NCBI GenBank assembly: GCA_049318625.1
Contig: JBMOGA010000006.1
Coordinates: 47,357-111,356, forward strand
Direction of reading: 5' to 3'
Source of the DNA: JBMOGA01 sp049318625
GTDB taxonomy: Bacteria; Pseudomonadota; Alphaproteobacteria; Rhizobiales; Hyphomicrobiaceae
DNA length: 64,000 nucleotides
Made by a program: the position numbers and the translations under genes. Positions within the stretch are counted from its first letter, which is position 1. Every line of letters begins with the position of its first letter. Positions 24,803-33,520 of the stretch are shown in pieces. The notes below the pieces were generated by a model, which had not been told where the DNA came from, did no database searches, and saw only the letters and a list, made by a program, of their open reading frames with translations.

Positions 24803-25990
24803 ATGCCCAAGGGCCTCAACCGCATCATGACCGTGCTCGCGGTCACCCAGATCATCGGTTGGGGATCGAGCTTCTATCTTCCCGGCATCCTCGGCCGCCA
24901 GATCGGCCAGGACCTCGATATCTCGAGTGGCGTCGTCTACGGCGGCGTGTCCGTCATGGTGATCACCAGCGCCCTGCTGTCGCCCCGTATCGGCAAGGCG
25001 CTCGATCGGCACGGCACGCGGCTCTTCATGGCGGCCGGATCGGTACTCATGGCCGCTGGCCTCGCGGCCCTGGCGATGGCCCAAGGCCCCATCACCTATC
25101 TCGCCGCTTGGGCGATCATCGGCGTCGCGTCGGTGCTCGCCCTGGCCCTGCCGGCTATGACCACGCTGGCCCAGGCGGCCGGCGGCGCCGCACGCCGCGC
25201 CATGGTGATTCTCATGCTGTTCTCCGGCCTCGCGTCCAGCATCGTCTGGCCGTTGACGGCCGCCATCGAGCCGATGCTGAGTTGGCGCGGGGTGTGTCTG
25301 CTCTACGCCGCCGCGCACCTTGCCATAGGTCTGCCGCTGCACCTGTTCGGCCTGTCGGCCCGCAGGGAGGACTCCGCGCCGGGCACACATGCGGCCTCCG
25401 TCACGGAGGGCGTCGTGGCGCCGGGCCGCGAACGGCTGGTCTTCATCGCGGTCGCGACGGCCTTCTCGTTGTCGGGGTTCGTATCCTGGGGGCTGTCGCT
25501 CCACGTCATCACGATTCTGGAGACCGGTGGACTGTCCGCCACCGCGGCGTTGGCCTGGGGCTCGGCGTTGGGGGTGATGCAGGTGTCGGCGCGGATCGTC
25601 GACTTTCTGCTCGGATCCCGCGCGTCGCCGCTCCAGGTGGCGATCATCGCAACCGCGGCGCTGCCCTGCAGCTTCCTTCTGCTGGCCCTGACCGCGCTGG
25701 CGCCGCTGTTCGCGGTTCTGTTCATCGTCGCCTACGCCGTGGCGTCCGGCTTGATCGCCGTATCCCGCGTGACCCTGCCGCTCTGGCTGTTCGGCGCCGC
25801 CGTTTATGGCACCGCGAGCGGCCGCCTCATGCTGGCCCAGAACGTGGCATTCGGGATAGCGCCGGTCGTGTTCGCCGCCGTCATGGAACTGGGGTTTGGC
25901 TACGCTGTGGGGCTCGCACTGCTGTCGGGTTTGGGGTCGCTCGCGGCCATCGTCATGGTGCTCGCGGCCGTCGAGCGCCGCCCGGTTTGA
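24803..25990 (+). CDS. Major facilitator superfamily transporter
   Basis: A 395-residue protein with about twelve membrane segments in two halves. The loop motif between helices 2 and 3 is present as RIGKALDRHGTRLFM (about 57-71), the hallmark of MFS carriers. The start GWGSSFYLPGILGRQIGQDL resembles carboxylate/oxalate-type or multidrug MFS proteins annotated only generally. GGGAGGAG precedes the ATG. The substrate cannot be inferred; flanking genes (a possible small frame upstream, ureE downstream) do not help. Confidence 0.9.
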   Translation: MPKGLNRIMTVLAVTQIIGWGSSFYLPGILGRQIGQDLDISSGVVYGGVSVMVITSALLSPRIGKALDRHGTRLFMAAGSVLMAAGLAALAMAQGPITYLAAWAIIGVASVLALALPAMTTLAQAAGGAARRAMVILMLFSGLASSIVWPLTAAIEPMLSWRGVCLLYAAAHLAIGLPLHLFGLSARREDSAPGTHAASVTEGVVAPGRERLVFIAVATAFSLSGFVSWGLSLHVITILETGGLSATAALAWGSALGVMQVSARIVDFLLGSRASPLQVAIIATAALPCSFLLLALTALAPLFAVLFIVAYAVASGLIAVSRVTLPLWLFGAAVYGTASGRLMLAQNVAFGIAPVVFAAVMELGFGYAVGLALLSGLGSLAAIVMVLAAVERRPV

Positions 25991-26064
25991 CGACGGTCGG
26001 CGCACGCATGCTTCCGGTTCGTCGGCTGGCGCGATAGACTGCGCCATCGTCACCGAGGACCATC

Positions 26065-26697
26065 ATGCTCCGCGCCACCGCCATCGTTCGCCGGCTCGCC
26101 GTCAAAGCCGACCAGATCGTCGACACCATCGCCCTCGATCACGAGGGGCGCCATCGCCGGCGTATCGCGCTCAAGGGCGACAAGGGCACCGAGTTCCTGC
26201 TCGACCTGGACAAGGTGGCGGCCATCAAGGGCGGTGACGCGTTCAAGCTCGAGGATGGCCGCTTGATTCAAGTCGTGGCCGCCCCGCAGGATCTCCTCGA
26301 GGTGCGGGCAGAGACGCCGGCACGGCTTGCCAAGATCGCCTGGCACATCGGCAATCGTCACACGCCGGCCGAGATCGGCGACGATGCCATCTACATCGGC
26401 CACGATCACGTGCTGGCTGAGATGGTGCGCGGGCTGGGAGGCGCCGTGAAGAGAGTGGCGCGTCCATTCGAGCCCGAGCGCGGCGCCTACGAAGGCCACG
26501 GGCACGGCCATGCGCACGATCACGGCGCCCATGACCATCTGCAGATCGCGCCGGTCGGCCACAGTCACCACGATCACGCTGAGCACGACCACGATCATGG
26601 TCACGCCTGCGGGTGCGGCCACGACCATGGACACGATCACGGTCATGACCACGGCCATGGTCATCACCACGGCCATGATCATGATCACAAGCGCTGA
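26065..26697 (+). CDS. ureE: Urease accessory protein UreE with long His-rich tail (orphan)
   Basis: UreE is the nickel metallochaperone that delivers Ni to apo-urease. The 210 residues show the N-terminal peptide-binding domain (DTIALDHEGRHRRRI near 20-34), the metal-binding core WHIGNRHTP near 93-101, and IGHDHVLAEM near 111-120, which carries the conserved histidines. From residue 144 to the end runs a tail with about 28 histidines and one CGC, unusually long even for UreE. No structural urease or other ure gene occurs in the window, so this copy is an orphan here; nickel storage or service to another nickel enzyme is possible. Its stop is part of a hairpin shared with the convergent GST gene. 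Confidence 0.92.
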   Translation: MLRATAIVRRLAVKADQIVDTIALDHEGRHRRRIALKGDKGTEFLLDLDKVAAIKGGDAFKLEDGRLIQVVAAPQDLLEVRAETPARLAKIAWHIGNRHTPAEIGDDAIYIGHDHVLAEMVRGLGGAVKRVARPFEPERGAYEGHGHGHAHDHGAHDHLQIAPVGHSHHDHAEHDHDHGHACGCGHDHGHDHGHDHGHGHHHGHDHDHKR

Positions 26698-26725
26698 CAG
26701 GCGCTGCCCGGTAGTTCAGCGCTTG
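26688..26725. terminator. Bidirectional hairpin formed by both stop regions of ureE and gst
   Basis: CAAGCGCTGA at 26688-26697 and TCAGCGCTTG at 26716-26725 are perfect 10-base complements with an 18-base loop. The TGA in the left arm is the ureE stop; the TCA in the right arm is the GST stop read on the minus strand. No long T tract follows on either side, so termination efficiency is uncertain. Confidence 0.55.
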
Positions 26726-27330
26726 TCGACGGGCGTGGTCGCGCCAAACGCCGGCACCGCCTTGGCGAGCGCGTCGAGCCACGCCACCATTCGCGGATTC
26801 TTGGCGCGCCACTTGCCGGCATGGCGGAAGTCGAGATAGCCGAGTGCGCAGGCCACCGTGACGTGCCCGTAATCCGGGTGCCCCCCCCACTGCGGCGGGT
26901 TCTGCTCGAGATGCTCGATCGAAGAATCGATTTTCATCTGTTGGCGGTCGATCCAGTCCTGGACCCACTTGTCCTCGGGGCGGTAGCGCTTCTCGTAGAC
27001 GAGCAGCAGCGCCGCATCGAGAATGCCGTCGCCGAGTGCGCCGAGCGTCAGAGTGTTGAACCGTTCGGCCCCACCGACCGGAAACAGCCGGGGTGTCGCC
27101 GTCAGGCTGTCGAGGTACTCGCAGATGACGTGGCTGTCGAACAGCTGCGTCCCATCGTCGAGCACCAGCACAGGGATCTTCGAAAGCGGGTTCTCACGGC
27201 GCAGCGTCTCGTTGCGCAGGATTCCCGTGTCGGCCGGTTCGATCTTGATGCGGTCCGCCACGCCCTTCATGTGGGCGACGATCTTGACCTTCCGCCCATA
27301 AGGCGAGGCGGGTGACGATAGCAGTCGCAT
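26716..27330 (-). CDS. Glutathione S-transferase family protein
   Basis: A 204-residue cytoplasmic GST-like protein. The thioredoxin-like N-terminal domain reads LLSSPASPYGRKVKIVAH near 3-20, with Ser in the position that contacts glutathione thiol, and the glutathione-binding PVLVLDDGTQLFDSHVICEYL near 53-73 contains the conserved cis-Pro and SxxI. The C-terminal helical domain starts near residue 85. It may conjugate or reduce electrophiles; the physiological substrate is unknown. It ends within the hairpin shared with ureE. Confidence 0.92.
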   Translation of the reverse strand: MRLLSSPASPYGRKVKIVAHMKGVADRIKIEPADTGILRNETLRRENPLSKIPVLVLDDGTQLFDSHVICEYLDSLTATPRLFPVGGAERFNTLTLGALGDGILDAALLLVYEKRYRPEDKWVQDWIDRQQMKIDSSIEHLEQNPPQWGGHPDYGHVTVACALGYLDFRHAGKWRAKNPRMVAWLDALAKAVPAFGATTPVDKR

Positions 27331-27628
27331 AGGCTTCCTCCCGTCATGCCGCCGCGTTGTGGAGCGGCCGAGGAACCCATGTTGGCTGCCGTCGGGCCGG
27401 GGCGCAACTGGTCTGTGGTGCAGGGCGAGGGGAGCGGCACGCGAAAACCGAAAGGGCCCTCAAAACCTATCCGGCTCGATCACCCCGCTGATCGGCGACC
27501 GTCTCCCCTGCACCTCCCGAATACACCAGTCCGGCCGGTCCGGCGTTAGAGATATCCGGATATACTGCTTCGCCTAAGGATTGCGTGGATAACGAGATCC
27601 ACTGCCTTGTCTTTGTCGCAATCAGGAT
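27331..27628. other. Intergenic region with a 12-bp palindrome
   Basis: About 300 bases between two minus-strand genes. At 27552-27563 lies the perfect palindrome ATATCCGGATAT, in a locally AT-richer patch that follows the stop of the ABC-F gene, so it sits upstream of the GST gene. It could be an operator. No gene or RNA was recognised. Confidence 0.3.
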
Positions 27629-29527
27629 TCATCCGGCCGCAGCTGCCGCCTCCTCGTAGGCCTCCGACGCGGTCAGCCAAGCGTCTTCTGCGCTCGCCAC
27701 GGCCTTCGCCACCAAGCCGCGCTCGTGCACCAGCTTCTGCGCCTTTTGCGGCTCGGCGTAGAGCGCCGGGTCCGCGATCGCGGCATCGTATTTCGCCAGC
27801 TCCCGCGTCAGCCGCTCGACCTCGCGCTCGGCATCCGTCACCCGCTTCTTGAGCGGCGCGAGCTCGGCCCGGCGCTCCGCCGCCGCGCGGCGTTGATCCG
27901 CGCGCCCCGCTTTTTCGGTCGTCGACGCCTGCGCGCGGCATCGCTCGCGCGTTCGTCCGCCGCGCTCGTCGAGCAGCAGCTGCCGGTAGCTGTCGAGGTC
28001 GCCGTCGTATGTGCGCACCGTGCCATCGCGCACGATCCACAGCCGGTCGACACAGGCTTCGATCAGATGCCGGTCGTGACTGATCAGGATGACGGCGCCT
28101 TCGAACTCGTTGAGCGCGTGGATGAGCGCCTCACGGCTGTCGACGTCGAGATGGTTGGTCGGCTCGTCGAGAATCAGCAGGTGCGGCGCGCTGAATGTGG
28201 TCAGCATCAGCAGCAATCGCGCTTTCTCGCCGCCCGAAAGCTTGCCGCACGCCGTGTCGGCCTTGTCGATGCTGAAACCGTAGGTGCCGAGCCGCGACCG
28301 CTTCTGGGCCTCCGTCGCTTCGGGCAGCAGCTGTGCGATGTAGTCGTACGGAGTCTTGCTTTCGACCAGATCGTCGAGTTGGTGCTGCGCGAAGAAGGCG
28401 ACTTCGAGTTTGGGCGCATGCCACACCGTGCCGGCTAGCGCCGGGAGCCGCCGCGAGATCAGCTTGGCGAAGGTCGATTTCCCGTTGCCGTTCTGGCCGA
28501 GCAGCGCGATGCGGTCGTCGTGGTCGATCCTGAGGTGGATGTCGCGCAACACCGGGTGGCCCGGATCATAGCCCGCCACAGCACCTTCGAGGCGGATCAG
28601 CGGGCTCGCGAGTTTCTTCGGCGCCGTCGGCAGGATGAACGGAACGACCCGGTCCTCGACCTGCGCGGCGATGGGCTTCATGCGCGCCAGCGCCTTGACG
28701 CGGCTCTGCGCCTGCGCGGCCTTCGTCGCCTTCGCCTTGAAGCGTTCGATGAAGGCTTCGATGCGACGGCGCTCGTCGTCCTGCTTCTTCATGAGCTTGA
28801 GTTCGAGGCGCTGCTTTTCGCGGCGCGCCTCCTCGAAGTCGTCGTAGCCGCCCGAATAGATTGTGAGCCGGCCGCGATCGAGATGCAGGATGCCGGTCAC
28901 GGCAGTATTCAACAGATCGCGGTCGTGGCTGACGATCAGAACGGTGTGCGGATAGGACTTCAGATAGCTTTCGAGCCAGAGCGTGCCCTCGAGATCGAGG
29001 TAGTTGGTCGGCTCGTCGAGCAACAGCAACTCGGGCTCGAGAAACAGCACGGACGCCAGCGAAAGGCGCATTCGCCACCCGCCCGAGAATTCGCGGCATG
29101 CGCGGCCCTGCGCCTCGGCATCGAACCCGAGCCCCGAAAGGATCTGCGCAGCCCTCGCGGGTGCGGCATGGGCGCCGATGTCGGACAGCCGGATCTGGAT
29201 CTCGGCGATGCGATGGGGATCGGTGGCGGTCTCGGCCTCGGCGAGCAGCGTGGCGCGTTCGCGGTCGGCAGCGAGCACCCACTCGATCAGCGTCTCGGGC
29301 CCTCCCGGCGCCTCCTGGGCGACATGGCCGACCCGGCTCTGCTTCGGCCAGGAGATACTGCCGCTGTCTGGATGCAACTCGCCGGTGATCAGCTTGAGCA
29401 GCGTTGTCTTGCCGGCGCCGTTGCGCCCAACCAGCCCGACCTTGTGGCCGGTGGGTATGGTCGCAGTCGCCGCCTCGAAGATCGGTCGACCTTCAATGCG
29501 AAAGGAGAGTTCGTTGATCTGCAGCAT
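27629..29527 (-). CDS. ABC-F family ATP-binding protein (YheS/Uup-like)
   Basis: A soluble protein with two ABC ATPase domains and no membrane part; ABC-F proteins act on the ribosome as translation factors or antibiotic protectors. The 632 residues have Walker A GLVGRNGAGKTTLL near 33-46, signature FSGGWRMRLS near 147-156, and Walker B LLLLDEPTNYLDLE; then a linker (arm) region rich in Lys/Arg/Glu (about 240-290); then the second domain with LLGQNGNGKSTFAK, LSGGEKARLLL and LILDEPTNHLDVD. The C-terminal 100 residues are charged and coiled-coil-like. No export partner is nearby. Which ABC-F subtype it is (YheS, Uup, EttA) needs a tree. Confidence 0.94.
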   Translation of the reverse strand: MLQINELSFRIEGRPIFEAATATIPTGHKVGLVGRNGAGKTTLLKLITGELHPDSGSISWPKQSRVGHVAQEAPGGPETLIEWVLAADRERATLLAEAETATDPHRIAEIQIRLSDIGAHAAPARAAQILSGLGFDAEAQGRACREFSGGWRMRLSLASVLFLEPELLLLDEPTNYLDLEGTLWLESYLKSYPHTVLIVSHDRDLLNTAVTGILHLDRGRLTIYSGGYDDFEEARREKQRLELKLMKKQDDERRRIEAFIERFKAKATKAAQAQSRVKALARMKPIAAQVEDRVVPFILPTAPKKLASPLIRLEGAVAGYDPGHPVLRDIHLRIDHDDRIALLGQNGNGKSTFAKLISRRLPALAGTVWHAPKLEVAFFAQHQLDDLVESKTPYDYIAQLLPEATEAQKRSRLGTYGFSIDKADTACGKLSGGEKARLLLMLTTFSAPHLLILDEPTNHLDVDSREALIHALNEFEGAVILISHDRHLIEACVDRLWIVRDGTVRTYDGDLDSYRQLLLDERGGRTRERCRAQASTTEKAGRADQRRAAAERRAELAPLKKRVTDAEREVERLTRELAKYDAAIADPALYAEPQKAQKLVHERGLVAKAVASAEDAWLTASEAYEEAAAAAG

Positions 29528-29591
29528 GGCGGAGGCATAGCGGGCCGGGCGCGCTTTGCAAGACCCCGGTGGCGCTCACGCCTTGCTCCGC

Positions 29592-31142
29592 TCAGCCGCC
29601 GACAACGGGCCGCAGGGATTCGGCCAGCAGACGCACCTGAGCCGCCGGGTCGTCCAGTGCCAGCTGAGCCTGGAACCACTCCCGCACCAGCTTGCAGACG
29701 ACGACCGGTCGGGCCTGGCCGAGGGCCCGAGGATCGGAGAACACCTGAAGGTCGGCGTCGGTCCAGCCGCGCCGCACCAGTTCGCGGGCGAGCTGGTCGT
29801 AGTCGGCTTTGCGCGGCGGAAATGCCTGTTGGCGCTCCTTGCGTCCTTCGGCGATCGCTGTGAACACGGCCAGCAATTGCTTCTCGATCAGATCGCTCAG
29901 GGCCTTGTCGCCATAAAGCGGCAGCAGCGCGTTGCTGGCCTCTCCGTGCGAAATGTAGCTGTAGCAGGCATCGACACTGTGGCGATTGAGTTCGAGCAGG
30001 TTCACGACGAACAACTCGCTGATCGCCTTGATCGCGGCCGGCGAGGCCGCCAGCGCGTCATCGGCGTGGTTGCGCCGAAGCTGCACGAGCTGCTCCATCA
30101 GGTAGCGCAGCACGACGGCGTTGTCCTTCTTCTCGGCCCGCAGCTTCTGGGCCTCCCGCTGGCGCTCGGCGTGCCACTCCGGGAATTCCGTGCGGATGAA
30201 CATCCACAGCGGGCTGGCGTCGATGGCATCGGCGGCGGCCATCGAATGGGCCGCAGGCGGGGGTGCTGGAGGCGCGGCTGGCGTCGTGTCCGGCGCCAAT
30301 GCGGTGACGCGGGCGACAACGGTCTCGACCTTGTCGCGCCAGACGTAGGCTGCGCCGCCAGCGACGCCGACGAACACCAGCGAGGCGAGCGTGACAAGCA
30401 CGGCCGCCCGCCCCCGACGCCGCTTGCGGCTGTGATCATGGGGGGGATGCTTGCGCGCTGGTCGGCGGTGCTGGGCCTCGGCCTTGTCGGGCGCGGCGGC
30501 CGGGCCACGGGCGACCTCGGCACGCGGTGACGGCGCGGCGCGGCGCGCTGGCGCCGTGGCGTCGGGACGATTGGGTTCCCAGGCCGCCGGCTGCAGGCCG
30601 ATCCCGCTGGGGCTCGAGCTCTTGATGGCTGCCGCGACGTCTTCCAGCCGGATCTGGCCGCTGTCGGGAGTGAGTGCGGTCGGGGCTGAGGCCGTCGGGG
30701 CCGGTGCGGCGACTGGCCGGCTCGCGGGCGCGGCGCTCGCGGCAGACGGGCTGAAGGATCCAGCGGCCGCGGGCTCACGAGCGCCCGGACCGGGGTCGCG
30801 CGCAGGGGCGCGGTGGACGTGGGGGCTGGTCGGGGCTGCGCCCGAGCGGCCATCCCGGCCTTCCGGTACGGCGGCGGTCGCAGGGGCCGGCGCGGTATCG
30901 GCAGGCTGCGCGGTGTCGGGGGCGACATCGGGCTGAGGCGGCGGCGCCCCGGTCGTATCCTCGGTGAACTCGAAGGTAAGGGCGGCCGACTGCCACTCCG
31001 CAAATCCGGACCGCCAAACGAGATCGACCGGCCGCAGATGCCCAAGCTCGATCAGCTTGACCATCTCGGCGCTTGTCACCGGGCCGTATTGCTGACCGTC
31101 CCGGCCGATATACCACTCGTAATTCTCGCCGAGGGCTGCCAT
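29592..31142 (-). CDS. GYF_2-domain membrane-anchored protein with disordered linker
   Basis: A 516-residue protein with an unusual build. Residues about 8-56 are a GYF_2 domain (YEWYIGRDGQQYGPVTSAEM, then VWRSGFAEWQSA), a peptide-binding or regulatory module in bacteria. A long Pro/Ala-rich, low-complexity stretch to about 245 follows, then a basic cluster and a single membrane segment (AAVLVTLASLVFVGVAGGAAY near 262-282). The C-terminal 230 residues are helical and soluble, with no motif I know. If the N-terminus is cytoplasmic, the C-terminal domain would be periplasmic. I use the ATG at 31142; a GTG at 31190 adds 16 residues. Function unknown. Confidence 0.75.
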   Translation of the reverse strand: MAALGENYEWYIGRDGQQYGPVTSAEMVKLIELGHLRPVDLVWRSGFAEWQSAALTFEFTEDTTGAPPPQPDVAPDTAQPADTAPAPATAAVPEGRDGRSGAAPTSPHVHRAPARDPGPGAREPAAAGSFSPSAASAAPASRPVAAPAPTASAPTALTPDSGQIRLEDVAAAIKSSSPSGIGLQPAAWEPNRPDATAPARRAAPSPRAEVARGPAAAPDKAEAQHRRPARKHPPHDHSRKRRRGRAAVLVTLASLVFVGVAGGAAYVWRDKVETVVARVTALAPDTTPAAPPAPPPAAHSMAAADAIDASPLWMFIRTEFPEWHAERQREAQKLRAEKKDNAVVLRYLMEQLVQLRRNHADDALAASPAAIKAISELFVVNLLELNRHSVDACYSYISHGEASNALLPLYGDKALSDLIEKQLLAVFTAIAEGRKERQQAFPPRKADYDQLARELVRRGWTDADLQVFSDPRALGQARPVVVCKLVREWFQAQLALDDPAAQVRLLAESLRPVVGG

Positions 31143-31427
31143 GCCGGGAAACCGCGGATGTTGGGTCACGTCGCGCCTCCATGGCGCCACTTTCGGAAAA
31201 TCTCGATTCGCACCAATACGGTCTCTTACGGACTGTTGGCTGTTTTGCGGCGCAACGTCAACGATCGCGACCGGTCCTCGGCTTCGCCTCGCCCTGTCGG
31301 TCGCCCCGCCTCATCCGCCCGCCACCTCGAGTGTCTCGACAACCGGCACGGCGGAACCTTGCGCCACCGCCAGCCGGATCGCCGCCGGTCGGCGCGACGA
31401 GGGCCTCGTCGCTGGGAGAATGGCGGG

Positions 31428-31829
31428 CTAAACGGGCTCATCGCTCGGCCGGAATTGCGGGTCGACCGGCACCCGGTAGGCGTTCGCGAGGCGGTTCGTC
31501 ATGTTGGCCAGTCCGACCACCGCATACAACTCGTTGATCTGGGCGTCCGTGGCGCCCTTGGCTCTGGCCGCGGCGGTGTGGCTCGCCATGCAGTAGTCGC
31601 AGTTGTTGGTGATCGAAATAGCCACGTAGATCAGTTCCTTGGTGAGTGGGTCGAGCGCGCCTGGCCCCATGATCGCCTTGAGGCTGTTCCACGTATGCGC
31701 GAGCATTCGCGGCTCGTTCGCCAAGTATTTCCAGAAATTGTTGACGTCGTCCACGTTCCGGGTGGCCTTGATGTCATCGATGACTGCAGTGATCTCGGGG
31801 GAGGCGTGGGCGAGGTCGACCGGTTTCAT
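31428..31829 (-). CDS. AhpD-like carboxymuconolactone decarboxylase family protein
   Basis: A 133-residue member of the AhpD/carboxymuconolactone decarboxylase fold. The redox motif NNCDYCMASHTAAARAKG near residues 74-91 has the CxxC and following His of AhpD-type peroxidase partners, so a thiol-based antioxidant role is more likely than decarboxylation. The rest is all-helical, with LDPLTKELIYVAISI just before the CxxC. It is divergent from ndk, with 84 bases between the starts containing a good ndk promoter. Confidence 0.9.
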   Translation of the reverse strand: MKPVDLAHASPEITAVIDDIKATRNVDDVNNFWKYLANEPRMLAHTWNSLKAIMGPGALDPLTKELIYVAISITNNCDYCMASHTAAARAKGATDAQINELYAVVGLANMTNRLANAYRVPVDPQFRPSDEPV

Positions 31830-31842
31830 GACTGTTCGCTCC

Positions 31843-31871
31843 TTGCTGTGTGCGGATGCTGAAGCTATAAA
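31843..31871 (+). promoter_or_regulatory. Sigma70-type promoter of ndk
   Basis: TTGCTG at 31843-31848 and TATAAA at 31866-31871 are separated by 17 bases, the ideal spacing, and lie 43 bases before the ndk start. This is one of the better -35/-10 pairs in the window. Activity is inferred. Confidence 0.6.
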
Positions 31872-31913
31872 CCGCCCGCAATCCAGCGAGAACGAAGAGC
31901 TTCAGGAATTCAG

Positions 31914-32336
31914 ATGGCCATCGAGCGCACTTTCTCCATCATCAAGCCGGACGCGACCGGCCGCAATCTGACCGGCAGCGTCAACGCCGTCATCGAGAAG
32001 AGCGGCCTGAGAATCGTCGCTCAAAAGCGGGTCCGTTGGACGCGCGCGCAGGCCGAGAAGTTCTACGAGGAGCACCGGGCCCGCCCGTTCTATGGTGAGC
32101 TTTGCGATTTCATGACGTCGGGTCCGATCGTCGTGCAGGCCCTCGAGGGTGAGAACGCCATCGCGAAGTACCGCGAGATCATGGGCGCCACCGACCCGGC
32201 GAAGGCGACCGAAGGCACCATCCGCAAGCTGTTTGCCAAGTCGGTGGGTGAAAACTCGGTCCACGGTTCCGACAGCCCGACCAGCGCCGAGCGCGAGATT
32301 GCCTTGAACTTCCGTCTCGACGAGATCGTTGGGTAA
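31914..32336 (+). CDS. ndk: Nucleoside diphosphate kinase
   Basis: Ndk transfers the gamma phosphate from ATP to other nucleoside diphosphates through a phosphohistidine. The 140 residues start with the typical ERTFSIIKPDATGRNLTG and carry RPFYGELCDFMTSGPIVV and the active-site motif NSVHGSDSPTSAEREI with the catalytic His near residue 117. Length and motifs are those of a normal functional enzyme. It is led by its own promoter; the downstream DHFR-like and DinB-like genes follow on the same strand within 50 bases of each other. Confidence 0.97.
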   Translation: MAIERTFSIIKPDATGRNLTGSVNAVIEKSGLRIVAQKRVRWTRAQAEKFYEEHRARPFYGELCDFMTSGPIVVQALEGENAIAKYREIMGATDPAKATEGTIRKLFAKSVGENSVHGSDSPTSAEREIALNFRLDEIVG

Positions 32337-32383
32337 CGGCCGGTCGCTGTGGCGCCCGCCTCATGCACCCTTCGGGAGAGCCT

Positions 32384-32920
32384 GTGAGCAGCGTCCGGAT
32401 CTACGTGGCGACCAGCGCTGACGGCTGTATCGCCGACCGTGACGGGTCGGTCGATTGGCTGGAGGGTTTTGATCCCGACGATTACGGCTACCAGAAGTTC
32501 TGGTCGCAGATCGGCGCTGTGATCATGGGCCGCCACACGTTCGAGCATGTCCAGACCTTTGCGGACGCCTGGCCCTATGCCGGGCGTCATTGCTTCGTGC
32601 TGGCCTCGCAACCGGTACGCAATCTGCCGGACAAGACCGTCGTGGTCTCGAATGGCGGCGTCGCGGCCGCGGTCGCCGCAGCCAGACAGGCCACGCGTGG
32701 TGATGTGTGGATCGTCGGCGGCGCCGCGGCCATGCGCTGGGCGCTCCAGAACGAACTCGTCGACCTCGTCGAGGTCTTCTACATCCCGATTTTTATCGGC
32801 GAGGGCATTCCGTTGCTCGGGCCGCTGCCGGGGCGGATCCCGCTGTCCCTCAAGGGCATAGAGACCTATCCCGACGGGGTCGTGAAGGTCGCCTACGAAC
32901 CTGAACGCGGCATCGGCTGA
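32384..32920 (+). CDS. Dihydrofolate reductase family protein (RibD C-terminal type)
   Basis: A 178-residue NADPH-binding reductase-like protein of the DHFR/RibD superfamily. It opens with VRIYVATSADGCIADRDGSVDWL, the standard first strand of these single-domain proteins, and has AVIMGRHTFE near 45-54 and WIVGGAAAMRWAL near 110-122, matching the nucleotide-binding strands. It is unlikely to be the true folate-cycle enzyme; such stand-alone proteins are mostly uncharacterised. I favour the GTG at 32384 (GGGAGAG just upstream), though ATG 32363 is open. It lies between ndk and a DinB-like gene. Confidence 0.85.
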   Translation: MSSVRIYVATSADGCIADRDGSVDWLEGFDPDDYGYQKFWSQIGAVIMGRHTFEHVQTFADAWPYAGRHCFVLASQPVRNLPDKTVVVSNGGVAAAVAAARQATRGDVWIVGGAAAMRWALQNELVDLVEVFYIPIFIGEGIPLLGPLPGRIPLSLKGIETYPDGVVKVAYEPERGIG

Positions 32921-32938
32921 AACCCCGGGGAAACCTCG

Positions 32939-33442
32939 ATGATCAGTCCCGACTACGTGCGCCTGATGGCCCGCTACAACGCGTGGCAGAACGGCTCGAT
33001 TTACGGCGCCGCCGATCGGCTCACGCCCGCCCAGCGGCTCGAGGACCGCGGCGCCTTCTTCGGCTCCATCCAGGCGACCTTGGCCCACGTGCTCTGGGCT
33101 GATCAGATGTGGATGCTGCGCCTCAGTGGCACGCCGGCGCCGCGCGCCCGGTCGATCCCCGAATCGACCCGCGCCTATCCGGACTGGCTGGAGTTGCGGG
33201 CCGACCGAAAGGACTGCGACGACGCCCTGTCTCGGTGGGCTGCCGGCATGGACGCGGCCGCGCTGGCTGGCGACGTCACCTGGCATTCGGCCAGCGCCGG
33301 CAAAGCGCTCACGCGGCCGCGCTGGCTTCTGGTCACCCACATGTTCAATCACCAGACCCATCACCGTGGCCAGGTGCATGCCCTGCTGACCGCCTTCGGT
33401 CTGCAACCGGCTGCAACGGATATTCCCTTCATGCCCGACTGA
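32939..33442 (+). CDS. DinB family protein (metal-dependent four-helix bundle)
   Basis: A 167-residue protein of the DinB/YfiT-like superfamily. The three metal-binding histidines are visible in TLAHVLWADQMWM (about 47-59) and HMFNHQTHHRGQVHALL (about 134-150). DinB-type proteins often act as thiol-dependent transferases (bacillithiol, mycothiol) or damage-inducible proteins of unknown activity; in proteobacteria the cofactor is unknown. It begins 18 bases after the DHFR-like gene and is probably cotranscribed. Confidence 0.9.
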   Translation: MISPDYVRLMARYNAWQNGSIYGAADRLTPAQRLEDRGAFFGSIQATLAHVLWADQMWMLRLSGTPAPRARSIPESTRAYPDWLELRADRKDCDDALSRWAAGMDAAALAGDVTWHSASAGKALTRPRWLLVTHMFNHQTHHRGQVHALLTAFGLQPAATDIPFMPD

Positions 33443-33520
33443 CGGGAGCGCGCGCTGGCTACTTTACTGTCGCTGTAAACTGGGTAGGCTTCCCGACTTC
33501 CATCAGCACAAGGGCCGGCG

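Noticed and set aside
26500..26695. A short-period DNA repeat near 26.5-26.7 kb that looks like a satellite or CRISPR-like array
   Set aside because: It is the coding sequence of the His-rich UreE tail (CAC/CAT-GAT/GGC codons); units are irregular and there are no spacers.
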